DNA from: Echinometra lucunter
Lineage: Eukaryota > Echinodermata > Echinoidea > Camarodonta > Echinometridae
Length of the DNA stretch: 64,000 nucleotides
Direction of reading: 5' to 3'
Assembly: GCA_029962745.1 (NCBI GenBank)
Contig: CM057162.1
Span: 20,797,319-20,861,318, forward strand
Each line of letters begins with the position of its first letter. Within the stretch, counting starts at the first letter, position 1. Made by a program: the position numbers and the translations under genes. This document shows positions 1-11,242 of this stretch, one piece after another. The notes beneath the pieces are model-generated. The model did not search any database and was not told where the DNA came from. It worked only from the letters and a program-made list of their open reading frames with translations.

Positions 1-1140
1 TAATTCCTTCATATTGCTTACGGAAACCTGTGTATGGAGTACTTCTCACACAAACAGGCTTCATGAGTCAAAAGCGAGTGAATTTGCTTGTTTTTGGACG
101 CATAAATTATGCGGCTTTATATTTTTAGCCTTGTTTTGTGTACTTTAATTGGGGTCACTTGGGTCAGGTCATGCTCCACAATTGAACGCTTGTTCGGACC
201 ACAATGAGAGCATGGATTTTATGATCTGTGGGTGGAATGACGGGTCGTGAACATAACCATGAAAACTTTTCACATAGTAGTGAGCAAGAAATTATGACAA
301 AGTCAGTGTTTGTGAGGCTTATTTGATGTGTGATGGTTTTAACACGAGGTATTTATGGATTGTGTGAAATCTAGTGGAGTGTGACCAGCCCCCGGTGGCC
401 CTTGACATGTTAAGTTTTTTGCTTTGCCAAGGCACTCCCTATTGCGCAATCCTATCAGATGTTTTTTTTTTTTTTTTTTTTTTTTAAGACTCTGTGCCTA
501 AGTAGGCCCTAATGCTGTTTGCGGTATATGTTTAAGTTTCAATGTATTATCATTATCTTGTCTTTGTTGTTTTCTTTTACTGTTATCTAATTTCTTCTAA
601 TAACTTGGAAATTTTTTATTATGTCTGTGATTTAATAAAACACATAATTTAAAAAAAAGCGAGTAAATTTCGCACTCAGTTAGCTTCAGATTTAAAAAAA
701 AAACTTTCTGCAATTCAATTCAGCGGCGACCTGAACTTCCCTGATAATTTCTCATTGCAAATATTAAAAGATATCTGCATATATTGGTCAAAACAGACAA
801 AAAATCGAACGAAAGTACATAACGCGCTATTGACTTGTGAACTACAAAAGTTGGAGCGCCCACCGCAGTATGTCGAACTGTGTCAAACACTCTGCTGCCC
901 TCTCGTGTTGTGGGATTGGTCTATGATACTATCTTTATGAAAGGAAATTCGTTTGCATCTTGTCTTTCTAATGTTATACTATTCTTCTATTCATAAAATG
1001 TTAGAAAAATAACTGCAAGGAGTCGATTAGAAAGAACACCTAAAATAGAAGATTTTCATGAGATAACCCCCCCCCCCCCGCGATTAATAGCCTATTCACA
1101 TATCATACCAATTATGAGAAAGGAAGATGCCGATAAAATG
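1..1140. other. No gene seen
   Basis: AT-rich DNA with a poly-T run (463-486) and poly-A stretches. The segment ends with poly-C. A sequence like a transcript 3' end (taataaaacac, 633) is present but not tied to any coding region. Confidence 0.4.
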
Positions 1141-3367
1141 TAGGGGAGACCGGGGCTAAAAGTAACAAGGGTAAGTTGTAACACAGCATTTTACTCCATC
1201 ATAGATGCCAAACCTGCGTTTAAAACTAACCTTATATGTTGACCCTTGACCATTGGCGTAATGGCGTAAATCTCGGGGGGGGGGGGGTGGTGGGAATGGG
1301 GAAATATATCCCCCACTTTTTTGAGAGGGAGGGGGGATGGCGTGTACAAATATCCCTCCACTTTTTAAGGAAGAAATGATATTTGCATTAATCTTTAAAT
1401 ATAAGTTTTATTAATCTGTCGTAAACAACCATCATATCTTTAGAATTTCTATTTGAAAATGTGTTTGAAAACCAGGAAAGCGGTTATTTTTGGGTCGCTC
1501 GCTTCGCTCGCTCATCATATTTTAGAATTTCTATTTGAAAATGCAATTGAAAACCAGAAAAGTGGTAATTTTTGGCGCGCTCGCTTCGCTTGTTCGCAAG
1601 ATAAAAAGTGAAATGTGCGTAAGGGCTGGGGGGGGGGGGGGGGGTCTGTGCAGGTTGGTGAGGGGGCGTGTGTTTATACTTAAGTGTGAGTTCGACAGAA
1701 GAAAAAAAATGGGCAGAAAAGTCGATCATCCCCTCCCCCCCTACTCCTTGAAGTGGATTTACGCCGGTGCCCTTGACCAATCTTGCTTCGCACAAGAAAT
1801 CACCAAGAATGAATGCAGAAGAGTAAAGTTATCTCAAAATTATTTTTTTGAGCTTAGAAAGTGAAATTTGAATTTTGCAATATTTTTGTAATAATGGTTA
1901 CAGGTTTTGAAATGATTGAATATGGCAGGTATGGTGCGAAATGTTATTGTTTCAAGCACCTTTGGCATGTTAGATTGTGATGGTATGTGGCTTTGTTTTT
2001 GAAAAAAAAAAGATAATTGTTCACACTGACACACTGGGGCACATTCTAACGGGGTGTTACAACCTGCCGCCAGTGGTTTACATGTGTTTTGAAACACATG
2101 TAAACCTTGATAAGGTAATGCTAGTGATAATAAACATCATTATTTTTAATTAACTTCAGAATAGCCACCAGTTTAAAGAAACTTCAACCTCTCAAAATCT
2201 TTCTTGTGTTTCTCAAAAATGATTTTAAGATAGTAACATATATACGTTGTTGACTAGTTTTGGTGTCATGTTACACGTCAGTTTTTGGCTTATTACTGAA
2301 TTCATATACTTATAATACCACTGCATTATAGTCCGTTATAGATTCAAGAGTGTGAAGGCAGAAACAAATTCAAAGAAAAAAAAATAATTGGTTTGTGCAG
2401 ATATTAACTCATTCAAAGTTGTGCTGTACATGTTTTTTCATTGTGTTTGAAGAAGAAATTGACGAGCTGTCGTTGTGAATGTTCATTTTTAGTTTCTACA
2501 CATTGGTTTACAAATACCAAATCTTTGGAAAATTTATTGGTAAATATAAAGCAGATTCTGGCAAACATTTTTAGACATGCAATGAACTTAAAGGCATTGG
2601 CTAACTTTGTGAGTTGCTGATATAAAAATTCTCAAACTAAGATGAAACATGTGTATGAGTACTTGTATTTGTACTCAAAACCCCTGAAACCAACCATAAT
2701 TTGGAATGAAACAGTGTAAGTTAGACGCAAACGGCGATTTTATTATCCTTCGTCTCACGAGACAATCACTAAGAGGACCGCTTTGCTTGCATTTGAAAAT
2801 GCCGTTATGTGCCTCCCGCCGCGTGATACGCCAATACACACAGTACGGTATGGCGAGTCTTACGCGCATGTGCACTCCTTATGTCTATTCTGTGCAACCG
2901 GCCCTCGTATATTTTTCAAACATTGGTTCACATTTTTGATATTTAAAAATACTTCCTGTGGATATTATACTTTGAAACTTTCATACTGGTATTTTTACAC
3001 TATAACCCTTATGTTTATCCCATTTTCAAGTAACAAAACAAGATTTTTTTGAAATCATAACAATGCTAACCAATGTCTTCAAGTATCACGTTTTGTTTCC
3101 TTGATGTTTCTTATTAAATACATATCACAACTTACCCCTAACCATGTAACAACTTGCCGCAAGAGCGGGGTAAGTTGCGACATGGCATTTTCATTTTTCC
3201 TTACCTTGTTTGTTGAGAACTACTGGATATCAAATCATGGTATTATGTGTGATAATAGCATACACTTTGAACATTTAACGCATCGGTATTTAAACCCATC
3301 GGCAAAACGATTTCATTTCAAGGCTAGAACTTTCAAAAGTGTTACTTTTAGCCCCGGTCTCCTCTAC
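1141..3367. mobile_element. TIR element of 2.2 kb, non-autonomous, unknown superfamily
   Basis: The left end TAGGGGAGACCGGGGCTAAA (continuing AGTAAC) is repeated inverted at 3342-3367 with one mismatch. The motif GTAAGTTGTAAC or its variants recurs inside (1171, 2056, 3130-3180). No transposase is seen. It carries a nested hAT-like insertion at 1251-1769. Confidence 0.7.
1251..1769. mobile_element. hAT-like non-autonomous element with 8-bp target duplication
   Basis: The flanks CCCTTGAC at 1243-1250 and 1770-1777 are identical. The ends CATTGGCG and CGCCGGTG form short TIRs. The interior has poly-G runs and the 'gctcgcttcgctcgctc' motif. Confidence 0.75.
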
Positions 3368-3413
3368 GTTATTAAAATTATGAGAACGTAGTTAACAATA
3401 CAATAGAACCGGT

Positions 3414-4470
3414 CAGGGGCGGCGGAGCGTCTTTCAAAGTGGGGGGGGGGGGGGCACCAACGAAAAAGGGCACTTGGGGAAAAAAGGGGCACTTACAAAA
3501 GCTAAACACAAGAAGGAAAATATACCCCTACATTCTATTTAACACACTTTTAAGGGACATTTTGACGTACGATTTTTATCTTTATAATAACTACTTTGCA
3601 TTGTATACTAATCTCTGTTATCTATTTTGCGAAGCGAGCGAGAAAAAAATGCTAAGAATTTTTGCTGAAAGCCTTAATACTTGCAGTATATTTACAATGG
3701 CCTATATACTTATAAAAGCTACCCCAAGTTAATTTTATGGATGTTCCATAATTATTATTGTTATTCTTTCATTTACTCCGTATATAGTTTTCCTCATGGT
3801 GACTAAGCTATAATGTTTTCAATGCATTTGTGAGGTCTCATAGCGACCATTCATAATTTATTAGCGAAAATATCAAAAATGAACATGATGAATGGGGCTT
3901 TTAGAACAATAGCTTCAGGAACAGGAGGTCATATAAGACCTTCATGGTTACCACACACTACTTAAAGTGCCTTGCGTGAGATATGATAAGTGCGGGCCAG
4001 CGTAGCGAGCGAGCGTTGGAAAGAAAAAGAAGAAAAAAAAAAAGGAGTAGAAAAACGGCCCCTCTTTGCTTCAATTTAGGGGCACCATTTCTTCCAGTTA
4101 AAGTTGGGGTAGTCGCTGAATGTGTGACAATTTCAAAGGGATGATATTATGAAGTGTAAAAGACGTAAATGACGCACTTCTCAGTCAGAATGGGAAAAGA
4201 GCGCTATTATTATTAAACGAAAAGGGGCACTACTCAGGAATAAAAAGGGCGCACTTCTAGGTTTTAAGAATGGTAACTTACATGACTTATCTGAAACGAA
4301 AAGAGGCACTTATAAGAAGGCAAAATGGCACTTAACAAATAAAACGAACTCTTATGAAAGGGGGCATTTTTCTTAGACAAAAGGGACACTTTTTGTTGCT
4401 TCGAAAAGTGGGAGGGGGGGGGGGTGGCACTGTGCAACCTCCCCCCCCCCCCCCGGGAGCGCCGCCTCTG
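3414..4470. mobile_element. hAT-like non-autonomous element with perfect 8-bp duplication
   Basis: The TSD is GAACCGGT at 3406-3413 and 4471-4478. The TIR is CAGGGGCGGCG against CAGAGGCGGCG. The interior contains repeated 'aaaggggcact' units, poly-G and poly-C near the ends, and 'gcgaagcgagcgag'. There is no transposase. Confidence 0.85.
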
Positions 4471-4629
4471 GAACCGGTTGTAAGTATTTCAAAATTCCAT
4501 TATTTCTCGCTCGCTACGTCCGCTCCCTAATAAAATCTAGAAACATGATCTTTTTCGAGCAGCAAGGACAAGTATTCCCTCTGCAACATAATAAAATCGT
4601 AATACTAGAAATACTAAGTACCCATTAAC

Positions 4630-4815
4630 AAAATCTCACTTGACGTAGACATGTTTTATTTGCTGAAAACGGCTCCTGAATTGTAGCTAAGATGAATGAT
4701 ACCTATCATGCCATATATGCAAAAATACTATGTAAGTATCCATTAATGTATTGTCTCTTGGCGTAGATATGTTTGTTTTTGTTGAGCCACCGACGAGACT
4801 AATGGGGTGTTGCAA
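4630..4815. repeat. Tandem repeat block, unit about 110 bp (left part)
   Basis: Units around 'ctgaaaayggctc.tgaattgtagctaa' and 'cttgacgtagacatgttt' recur at this site and at 6035-6190, on either side of the LINE insertion. Confidence 0.55.
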
Positions 4816-4827
4816 GAAGGTTGCAAT

Positions 4828-5634
4828 ACATACATACATACATTTAATATTTATATAGCGCTTTTCCATGTAAACATGCTCAAAGCGCTTTACAGTATCA
4901 TATTATAATTATGTTGAATATTCTGCTCTCCAAGTGCTAACAATATTAATCAAATGGTTATTACAAAGAAAATAAATAGGTCTTTAGTTTGTTTTTGAAT
5001 AATTGCAGTGAAGGACATGAGCGGATGTTGATAGGGAGATTATTCCAAATACTGGGACCTGTGAAACCTATGCATTGTTGACCCTTCTTGGAGTTCATTC
5101 TTGGGACTTGTAAAAGAAAAGGGTCTGTTCTAGAACGTAATGAATATTGACTTTGTTGAACTGGAGAAAACAGACATGATATGTATTGTGGTGTTAGGTT
5201 ATTCATGGACATGTAAACAAGCAATGCAATCTTATATGTAATTCTCTTTTTTACCGGTAACCAATGAAGTTCTTTGAACAAAGGAGACACATGATCATAT
5301 TTTCTAGCCATTGAAATAATACGAGCTGCACGATTCTGAATTCGTTGTAGTCTATCTAAGTCGGAAACATTAATATTAATCAAAAGAGAATTTGCATTAT
5401 CCAGACGGCTTAGAACCAGTGAGCGAACTGCATGATGGCAAGCCTCATACGTCAACATTTTCCTGACCCTAGATATATTGTATAAATGAAAATTAAGTGT
5501 TTTACAAAGGGAATTTATTTGATGAGTCATCGTCAGTGACGAATCAAATTCAACACCTAGAGTTCTGACAGATTCGGCAGGTTCAATGATAGCATCACCA
5601 ATTAACAAATGAACACGGTCAGATAAATCAATTG
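4828..5634 (-). mobile_element. 5'-truncated LINE (CR1/L2-like), end of reverse transcriptase
   Basis: The - strand frame 5608-4961 (215 codons) encodes the thumb and C-terminal part typical of CR1/L2 ORF2 (LGVEFDSSLTMTHQI, LDRLQRIQNRAARII, LHWLPVKKRITYKI, SIWNNLPINIR). The 3' tail ends in (TACA)n near 4828-4841. It sits between two blocks of a tandem repeat. TTGCAA at both ends may be the target duplication. Confidence 0.85.
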
Positions 5635-6034
5635 CAAATAATTGCTAATTTTGAAACAACCATTTTGATTGGCTCAGGGTCTGCCCTTTTAAGAAGACAT
5701 GCATGCAACAATGATTTTGATTGGCCAATGACAATCAGTTGCAACTTGCAATGGATTGCAACTTTCTTGCAACACCCCCTAGGGGATCCTTGGTGGCGTC
5801 CGTCTGTCTGTCCGTCATCCTTCCGTTCGTCTGTGACACTTGTGAAACTTGAATGACTTTGCAACCATTTACTCGTGTTTAACCAAACTTGGATGTTAGA
5901 TGCTCTATAGGGGCCACAATGTTATTTTGGGTCAAAGGTCACGTATGTAGGTCAAAGTTCAAATGAGGTCAAATTTTACAATTTACCTCCAAGAATGATT
6001 GCACACTAATGTGGCTAGACACATTGCGGCTATT

Positions 6035-6190
6035 GCCTTGTGCTGAAAATGGCTCATGAATTGTAGCTAAAATGAATTACACCGATTATGCCACATGCAA
6101 AAATACTAGGCATCCATTAATATAATGTCACTTGATTTTAGACATGTTTGTTTTCCTGAAAATGGCTCATGAATTGTAGGTAAGATTACA
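6035..6190. repeat. Tandem repeat block, unit about 110 bp (right part)
   Basis: It has the same unit as 4630-4815: 'gctgaaaatggctcatgaat' occurs twice about 110 bp apart. The stretch 5760-5990 before it is a non-coding repeat with 'ggtcaaaggtcacgtatgta'. Confidence 0.55.
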
Positions 6191-6499
6191 GTAAACAATG
6201 CTGATGCAGTCTTGTTATTGAAACTTTTTCACCCACAAAGTTGGCCGCAAACAGGTCTATCATGACTTGTGTTATGTTCCGCTTGGACCCTAAAACTGAA
6301 TGATATCATTACATTTATGTGCAAGGAGTGTGTAGTTGAAAGGTATGAAAGTAGGCCCACATTGTGTGCCAGTCTGGCTTTTTATGATCGTTAAGCTTAC
6401 ATAGGGACTGCCTCGACAGAACCTTTGCTTTTTTTTTTTTTTTTTTTTTTTGGGGGGGGGGGCAGTTTCCCATTTCATGTTCATTACTATACACGTGCT

Positions 6500-6670
6500 G
6501 TAAATATCAATTGAACATCTTTACGCTTTGCCTCTTATCTTCTACCCCCCCCCCTCTCTCTCTACTTTTTGCTTATTTGTTTTTGTTGGTTTGTTGTATG
6601 TTCCATATTCTAGATGTATTTATATGTACTTTTTAATGGACCTGAATAAATGAAAAAAAAAATGAATGAA
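6500..6670 (+). repeat. LINE-like 3' tail
   Basis: The segment ends 'ggacctgaataaatgaaaaa' and a short ATGA repeat, as in CR1/L2 ends. No coding part remains. Confidence 0.35.
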
Positions 6671-6783
6671 AAGCTGTATAGCTGCAAGTTATTTTGGTAC
6701 ATTGCATGTCGGCAGGGAATGGGAGTGAGGTTTATATTTCATGAAAGATGACATGCTGCGGTCATTGTTACGATCCAAAGTCC

Positions 6784-7122
6784 CTAAAGACATTCGGTCG
6801 TGGGCTTTCATGGGTAGTGGATCATAATTCGCTGACACCAGACTTTGTGAAAAGCACTGGAAATACCTGTAATAGAGCCACATTTCTGGAGGACAGCAAA
6901 ACAAGCTGTCCCACCATAAACATTCTTCGGCCTGCTTCGGGCATTCTCGGGCCAGGGACAGTGAGATAATGACTATGCCATATGGGGCAGAGGGTGGAAT
7001 ATACAGAGCATTACATAAGGTCTGTTGGTCATAAAACTCATAGTGATGGACAACACCTGTTGCTGGGTATAGCACCCATGGTGTCCAATTCCCCATGAAA
7101 GGCCACGACTGAGCGTCTTTAA
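6784..7122. mobile_element. TTAA-type MITE, older copy
   Basis: About 320 bp is homologous to 55638-55954, including 'gctgacaccagactttgtga'. The left TIR is degraded (CTAAAGACATTCGGTCG); the right ends GAGCGTCTTTAA. The - strand open frame through it is not a gene. Confidence 0.75.
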
Positions 7123-7433
7123 ATGATCAGAATCGAACAAATATGTTTTATATTACATAATCATTCAGCTTTATTCTGAATAAAAACATCTCATTACAAC
7201 CATGTCAATATGAAATAACAACTAAATCAACATATAGTTAAGTTGGCAAAGACTTACAATTCCTCAGCTGGAAAAATCCTTATCCAGATCATATTAATCC
7301 AAATTATGAGTCAACAATGTTCTTGAATGTAGACTCGGTCCAACAAGTGACTGAGCTGGCTTCAAAAGAAGATTCCGGAAGGATGAATCAGATATTTTCA
7401 AATGAAGGAATCGCCAATGCCGATGAAGCTGTC

Positions 7434-7505
7434 GACAATGATGTCGAACACAATGTAGAAAACGATGTCCATGATGATGTCCAAAATGAGATCCAAGCCG
7501 ATATC
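7434..7505 (+). repeat. Period-12 tandem array, open in frame
   Basis: Six 12-bp units read in one frame as DNDV, EHNV, ENDV, HDDV, QNEI and QADI. They lie inside an ATG-started frame, 7317-7535, that I cannot assign. It may be a chance feature. Confidence 0.45.
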
Positions 7506-7890
7506 CACAGGTTGATATCGATAAGGTCATGGTGATGGACGAGAACACATGCCCTCCTTTGTAACCCAAACTATCACCTCTGATATCGAAGTGACAGGCA
7601 GAGAGACATGCCCCAAGATCTCATTGGGTGAATTCTAATTCTATGAGAGAACTCCAGCCTTTTCAAATAAATAAAGTCCATGTGCTAGAATTATCCAGAC
7701 CTATCTTTTACAAGAACAATATTGTTCTTCCTAGTAAAAGTACAATCTACAAATTTCTTGAATGATCTCTCCCAGTGTAAGTCACATATAAATAAAACAC
7801 CTTTGCTATCGTTCCTATTTCCTGCCTGGCAGAGTGCCACGCTTATCATCATCATTATTATTATTAATATCATCATTCTTTACCTTGCAG

Positions 7891-10539
7891 CGCCGGTAAA
7901 CAGATTGCTGCTGAAATATTTCTCTACTCGCCAACTTCTTATCGCTGGAGCAATAATTGGCAGTGTATCGTACATGATGGCGTCTTCTTCAAGATCATTT
8001 CCACAATTTGCAGTAGCACTAACCATATCAGGTAATTCGATGCACGAATTTTGTATCTATAATTTTTGTTAGATATTCCTTCCTTCCTTCCTTCCTTCCT
8101 TCCTTCATTCATTCATTCATTTATTTTTCACTTTCAGTTTTTCATATTTACAGTAATGTACAGTTTATATAATTAAACACAACACAAAGAAGTAACTCCC
8201 CCTAATTCAAAATAGCATAACTTTTTAACGAAAAAGTTTTGAGCAAAATAATTTGGCAGGAGTGTTTCTTCACTAATTGACTTACTTCTGTGTGAAAATG
8301 AGATTGATCCGTCAACTCATGCATGAGCGAGCAAACACTAAAGGCAAAAATGTCACTTTTCAAAAGTCACAGGAGTCATTTTGGGGCTCTGTGGCGAATT
8401 TGAATTCTTCCATTGTTTGATCCAGTCATGCCTATCCCTGACACTTTTCATGTTTATCACAGTTTGGGTGAACATAGTTTTTTGAGAAAAATGATGTTCA
8501 GCCCTCCTAAATCTGCAAAATCCATTCAGTTTGTGGAAAAAACTGGCATCAACCAACAAGAGTCAGCACATTACGTGAAAATACCAGGTATTCGTTTTTT
8601 CCGGCATTAAATAGTAAGTTTTCAGTATTTTTATGCTTCATCGTTCGCAATTTTGTCACTCAACCATGGCACAACCTCGAAAAACATCAATAACACTTAA
8701 AAAAACGCCAGAAAAATCTTGTTTCACAAATCCCCCCAAATGACTTTTGTGACTTTCGAAAAGTGACATTTTTGCCTTTGATGTCTGCTCACTCATGCAT
8801 GACTTGACAGATCAATCTCATTTTCAGAGAGAAGTTAGTCAATAAGTGTAGGAACACTCCTGCCAAATTATTTTCCTTAAAACGTCTTAGTTAAAAAGTT
8901 ATGCTATTTTGAATTAGGGGGGAGTTACTTTTTCGTTGTGTTTATTATGTTAGCATACATGCAGATCAAATTGCACAACACATTAATTACATGAAAATGA
9001 AAGGAAAGGAGGGCCGACTAAAAAGCAGAGCTTTTAGGGTGTAGGCCCCCTTGTTCGAAATAATTATTATGAATCCTGTTTTTGAGAAATAAAAAGCATA
9101 AAGCAACAACAAAAACAATGATTCAGTAATACAAAAATCATATTTCAAGACGCAAAACAATAGCATATTTACTTGTACATAACAAATATATACAGAAGAA
9201 ACAATGCAAGTTCAATAAAATATTGCCTAACTATAAAGAGTATTGGGAAAAAAATACACATAAGCTAATATGTTTTAAGAAGAAGGATCTTTAGTCCCAT
9301 GTATTCATTTGTTATTCAGATATAAGAGAATAGGGAGCAGGGAGGGCGTAAGGCATGCCGTTTTTAAATTCATTCTAAATTTCTGATGTAAGAAATAGAC
9401 TCTTGTTATCAAGACCTGATTTCATCTTTTAATAAATGGGAATTCTTGATAGAAATTATAAAGAACTGTTTTCTTGATATCAAGTAAGAATTCTTGACTA
9501 ATAGCAAGAATTCTGATTTTATATATCATTAAGTGGGACTAATGTTAAAACGGCTTGCCATATACGGGCGGGGCACAGTTCTAAGAAATTGAAAGTTGTA
9601 AGAGCGTTTATGACTTGGGTATTTAGGATTTTAAAAAAATGTAAAATGTTAAATGAATAAATAAATAGATAAATAGATAAAATCACCAAATCAAACTTAA
9701 TAAATGAACAAAGAAAAAAAAAAATAAAGGAATAAAAGAGGCAGGGTCCGCACCAACTGTGCTCCTCTGAATCTGTCACTAAGACAAATTTCGATCAAGA
9801 TGTTTGAACGGTATTCAAGACCGTTACAAAGTTCAAGGTTCAAAGTTTATTTCCACTCAAGATAAAAAAAATACATAAATTTTACAGCAGATGTAAAACA
9901 TGAAAAAAATAAGGAATAAAACATTGAGACAAGTAGATAGATATACATGCATAAAATCAGTCATTAATTTAAAACGAATAGAGAATAATAATAATAATAA
10001 TAATAATAATTAGACCATTTATATAGCGCAGTCACTATGTAAATATACTCTACTGCGCTGTAGTGTAACAGAGCTCCCAACAATGCTACTGCTCAAACAA
10101 ATTAAACAATTATGCATATAATACAATTAAACAAAAACTTCTGAAAAAAGATGGGTCTTCAATAAATGTTTGAAGATGGTAACAGTTGGTGCTTTTCGTA
10201 TTTCCAGTGGTAATTTGTTCCAAAGCTTTGGAGCGGCGCAACTGAAAGCACGATCCCCAAGAGTTACTTTTGTTCTCAAGTGAGGTAGCTTTAGAAGCAG
10301 CTTATCCTGTGTACTTCGTAAGTTATGTGCATATGAATGTGACCTAAATGATATTAATTCAGACAAGTAATGTACATTGAAAAAAAAACATGAGTGGGGG
10401 TTGAATTAAAGATGATTGGCATATCTTAGTAATTTCAACCTAAGTAAAGAAAAAGAAAAGAGAAGTAAAGAAACATATAAAAACTGTATAACAGGATGGC
10501 CGGGTAGAGAAAAGGGGTGTGAGAAAGAGGAAGAGAGAT

Positions 10540-10570
<31 letters not shown>

Positions 10571-11207
10571 AGAAAGAACACAGCAATGAGGTGAATAGAC
10601 ACGAAATTGAGCAGAATGTCAAAGAAGAAAACAGCTTGGATTTCCAATGACCATTAGACATGTTAGATTGTACGTAACATGAGCATGTTATACCCGAAAA
10701 GAGGTGTCACTTTGTAATGTAATTTTAACAACACACGGATCATGATCAACAATGTCATCAATGAATCTCAGCCTCATGAATAAAACAGCGTTGGAATGAA
10801 AAAAAAAATCGTAGCTCTGTCCATTTAAATGAACACCAATTTGAACTGAGAAGAATTGGTATTTGTTCTGGTAGGTATTAGCTAGGCTTCTTCTTCTTTC
10901 GTATGAGGTAATAGTATTATACATATCTGAAGTGAGTTCCAACATGGGAAGAAGGCAACATTCATCACAAAGCAACTAACTTAGATCTAAACAGCACCAG
11001 GTGTTACTGCACTGTTCAATGGCAGTTTAAGGATCATGTCCAGCCAGCTCATAAATCACAAGTGCTCTAGTAAACCAGGTGATACACCTACATTTACCCT
11101 AGCCATGTATGTCACCTCCACCACATGCATGACGAATGAATGGGTCTTGCCCTCTAAAAAGATACAAATTTAAAAAGGAAAAGAAAAAAATAAAAAAAAA
11201 ATACATG

Positions 11208-11242
<35 letters not shown>

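Noticed and set aside
6689..7096. 135-codon - strand frame similar to one at 55531-55938
   Set aside because: The similarity is explained by two copies of the same TTAA-type MITE; it is not a gene family.
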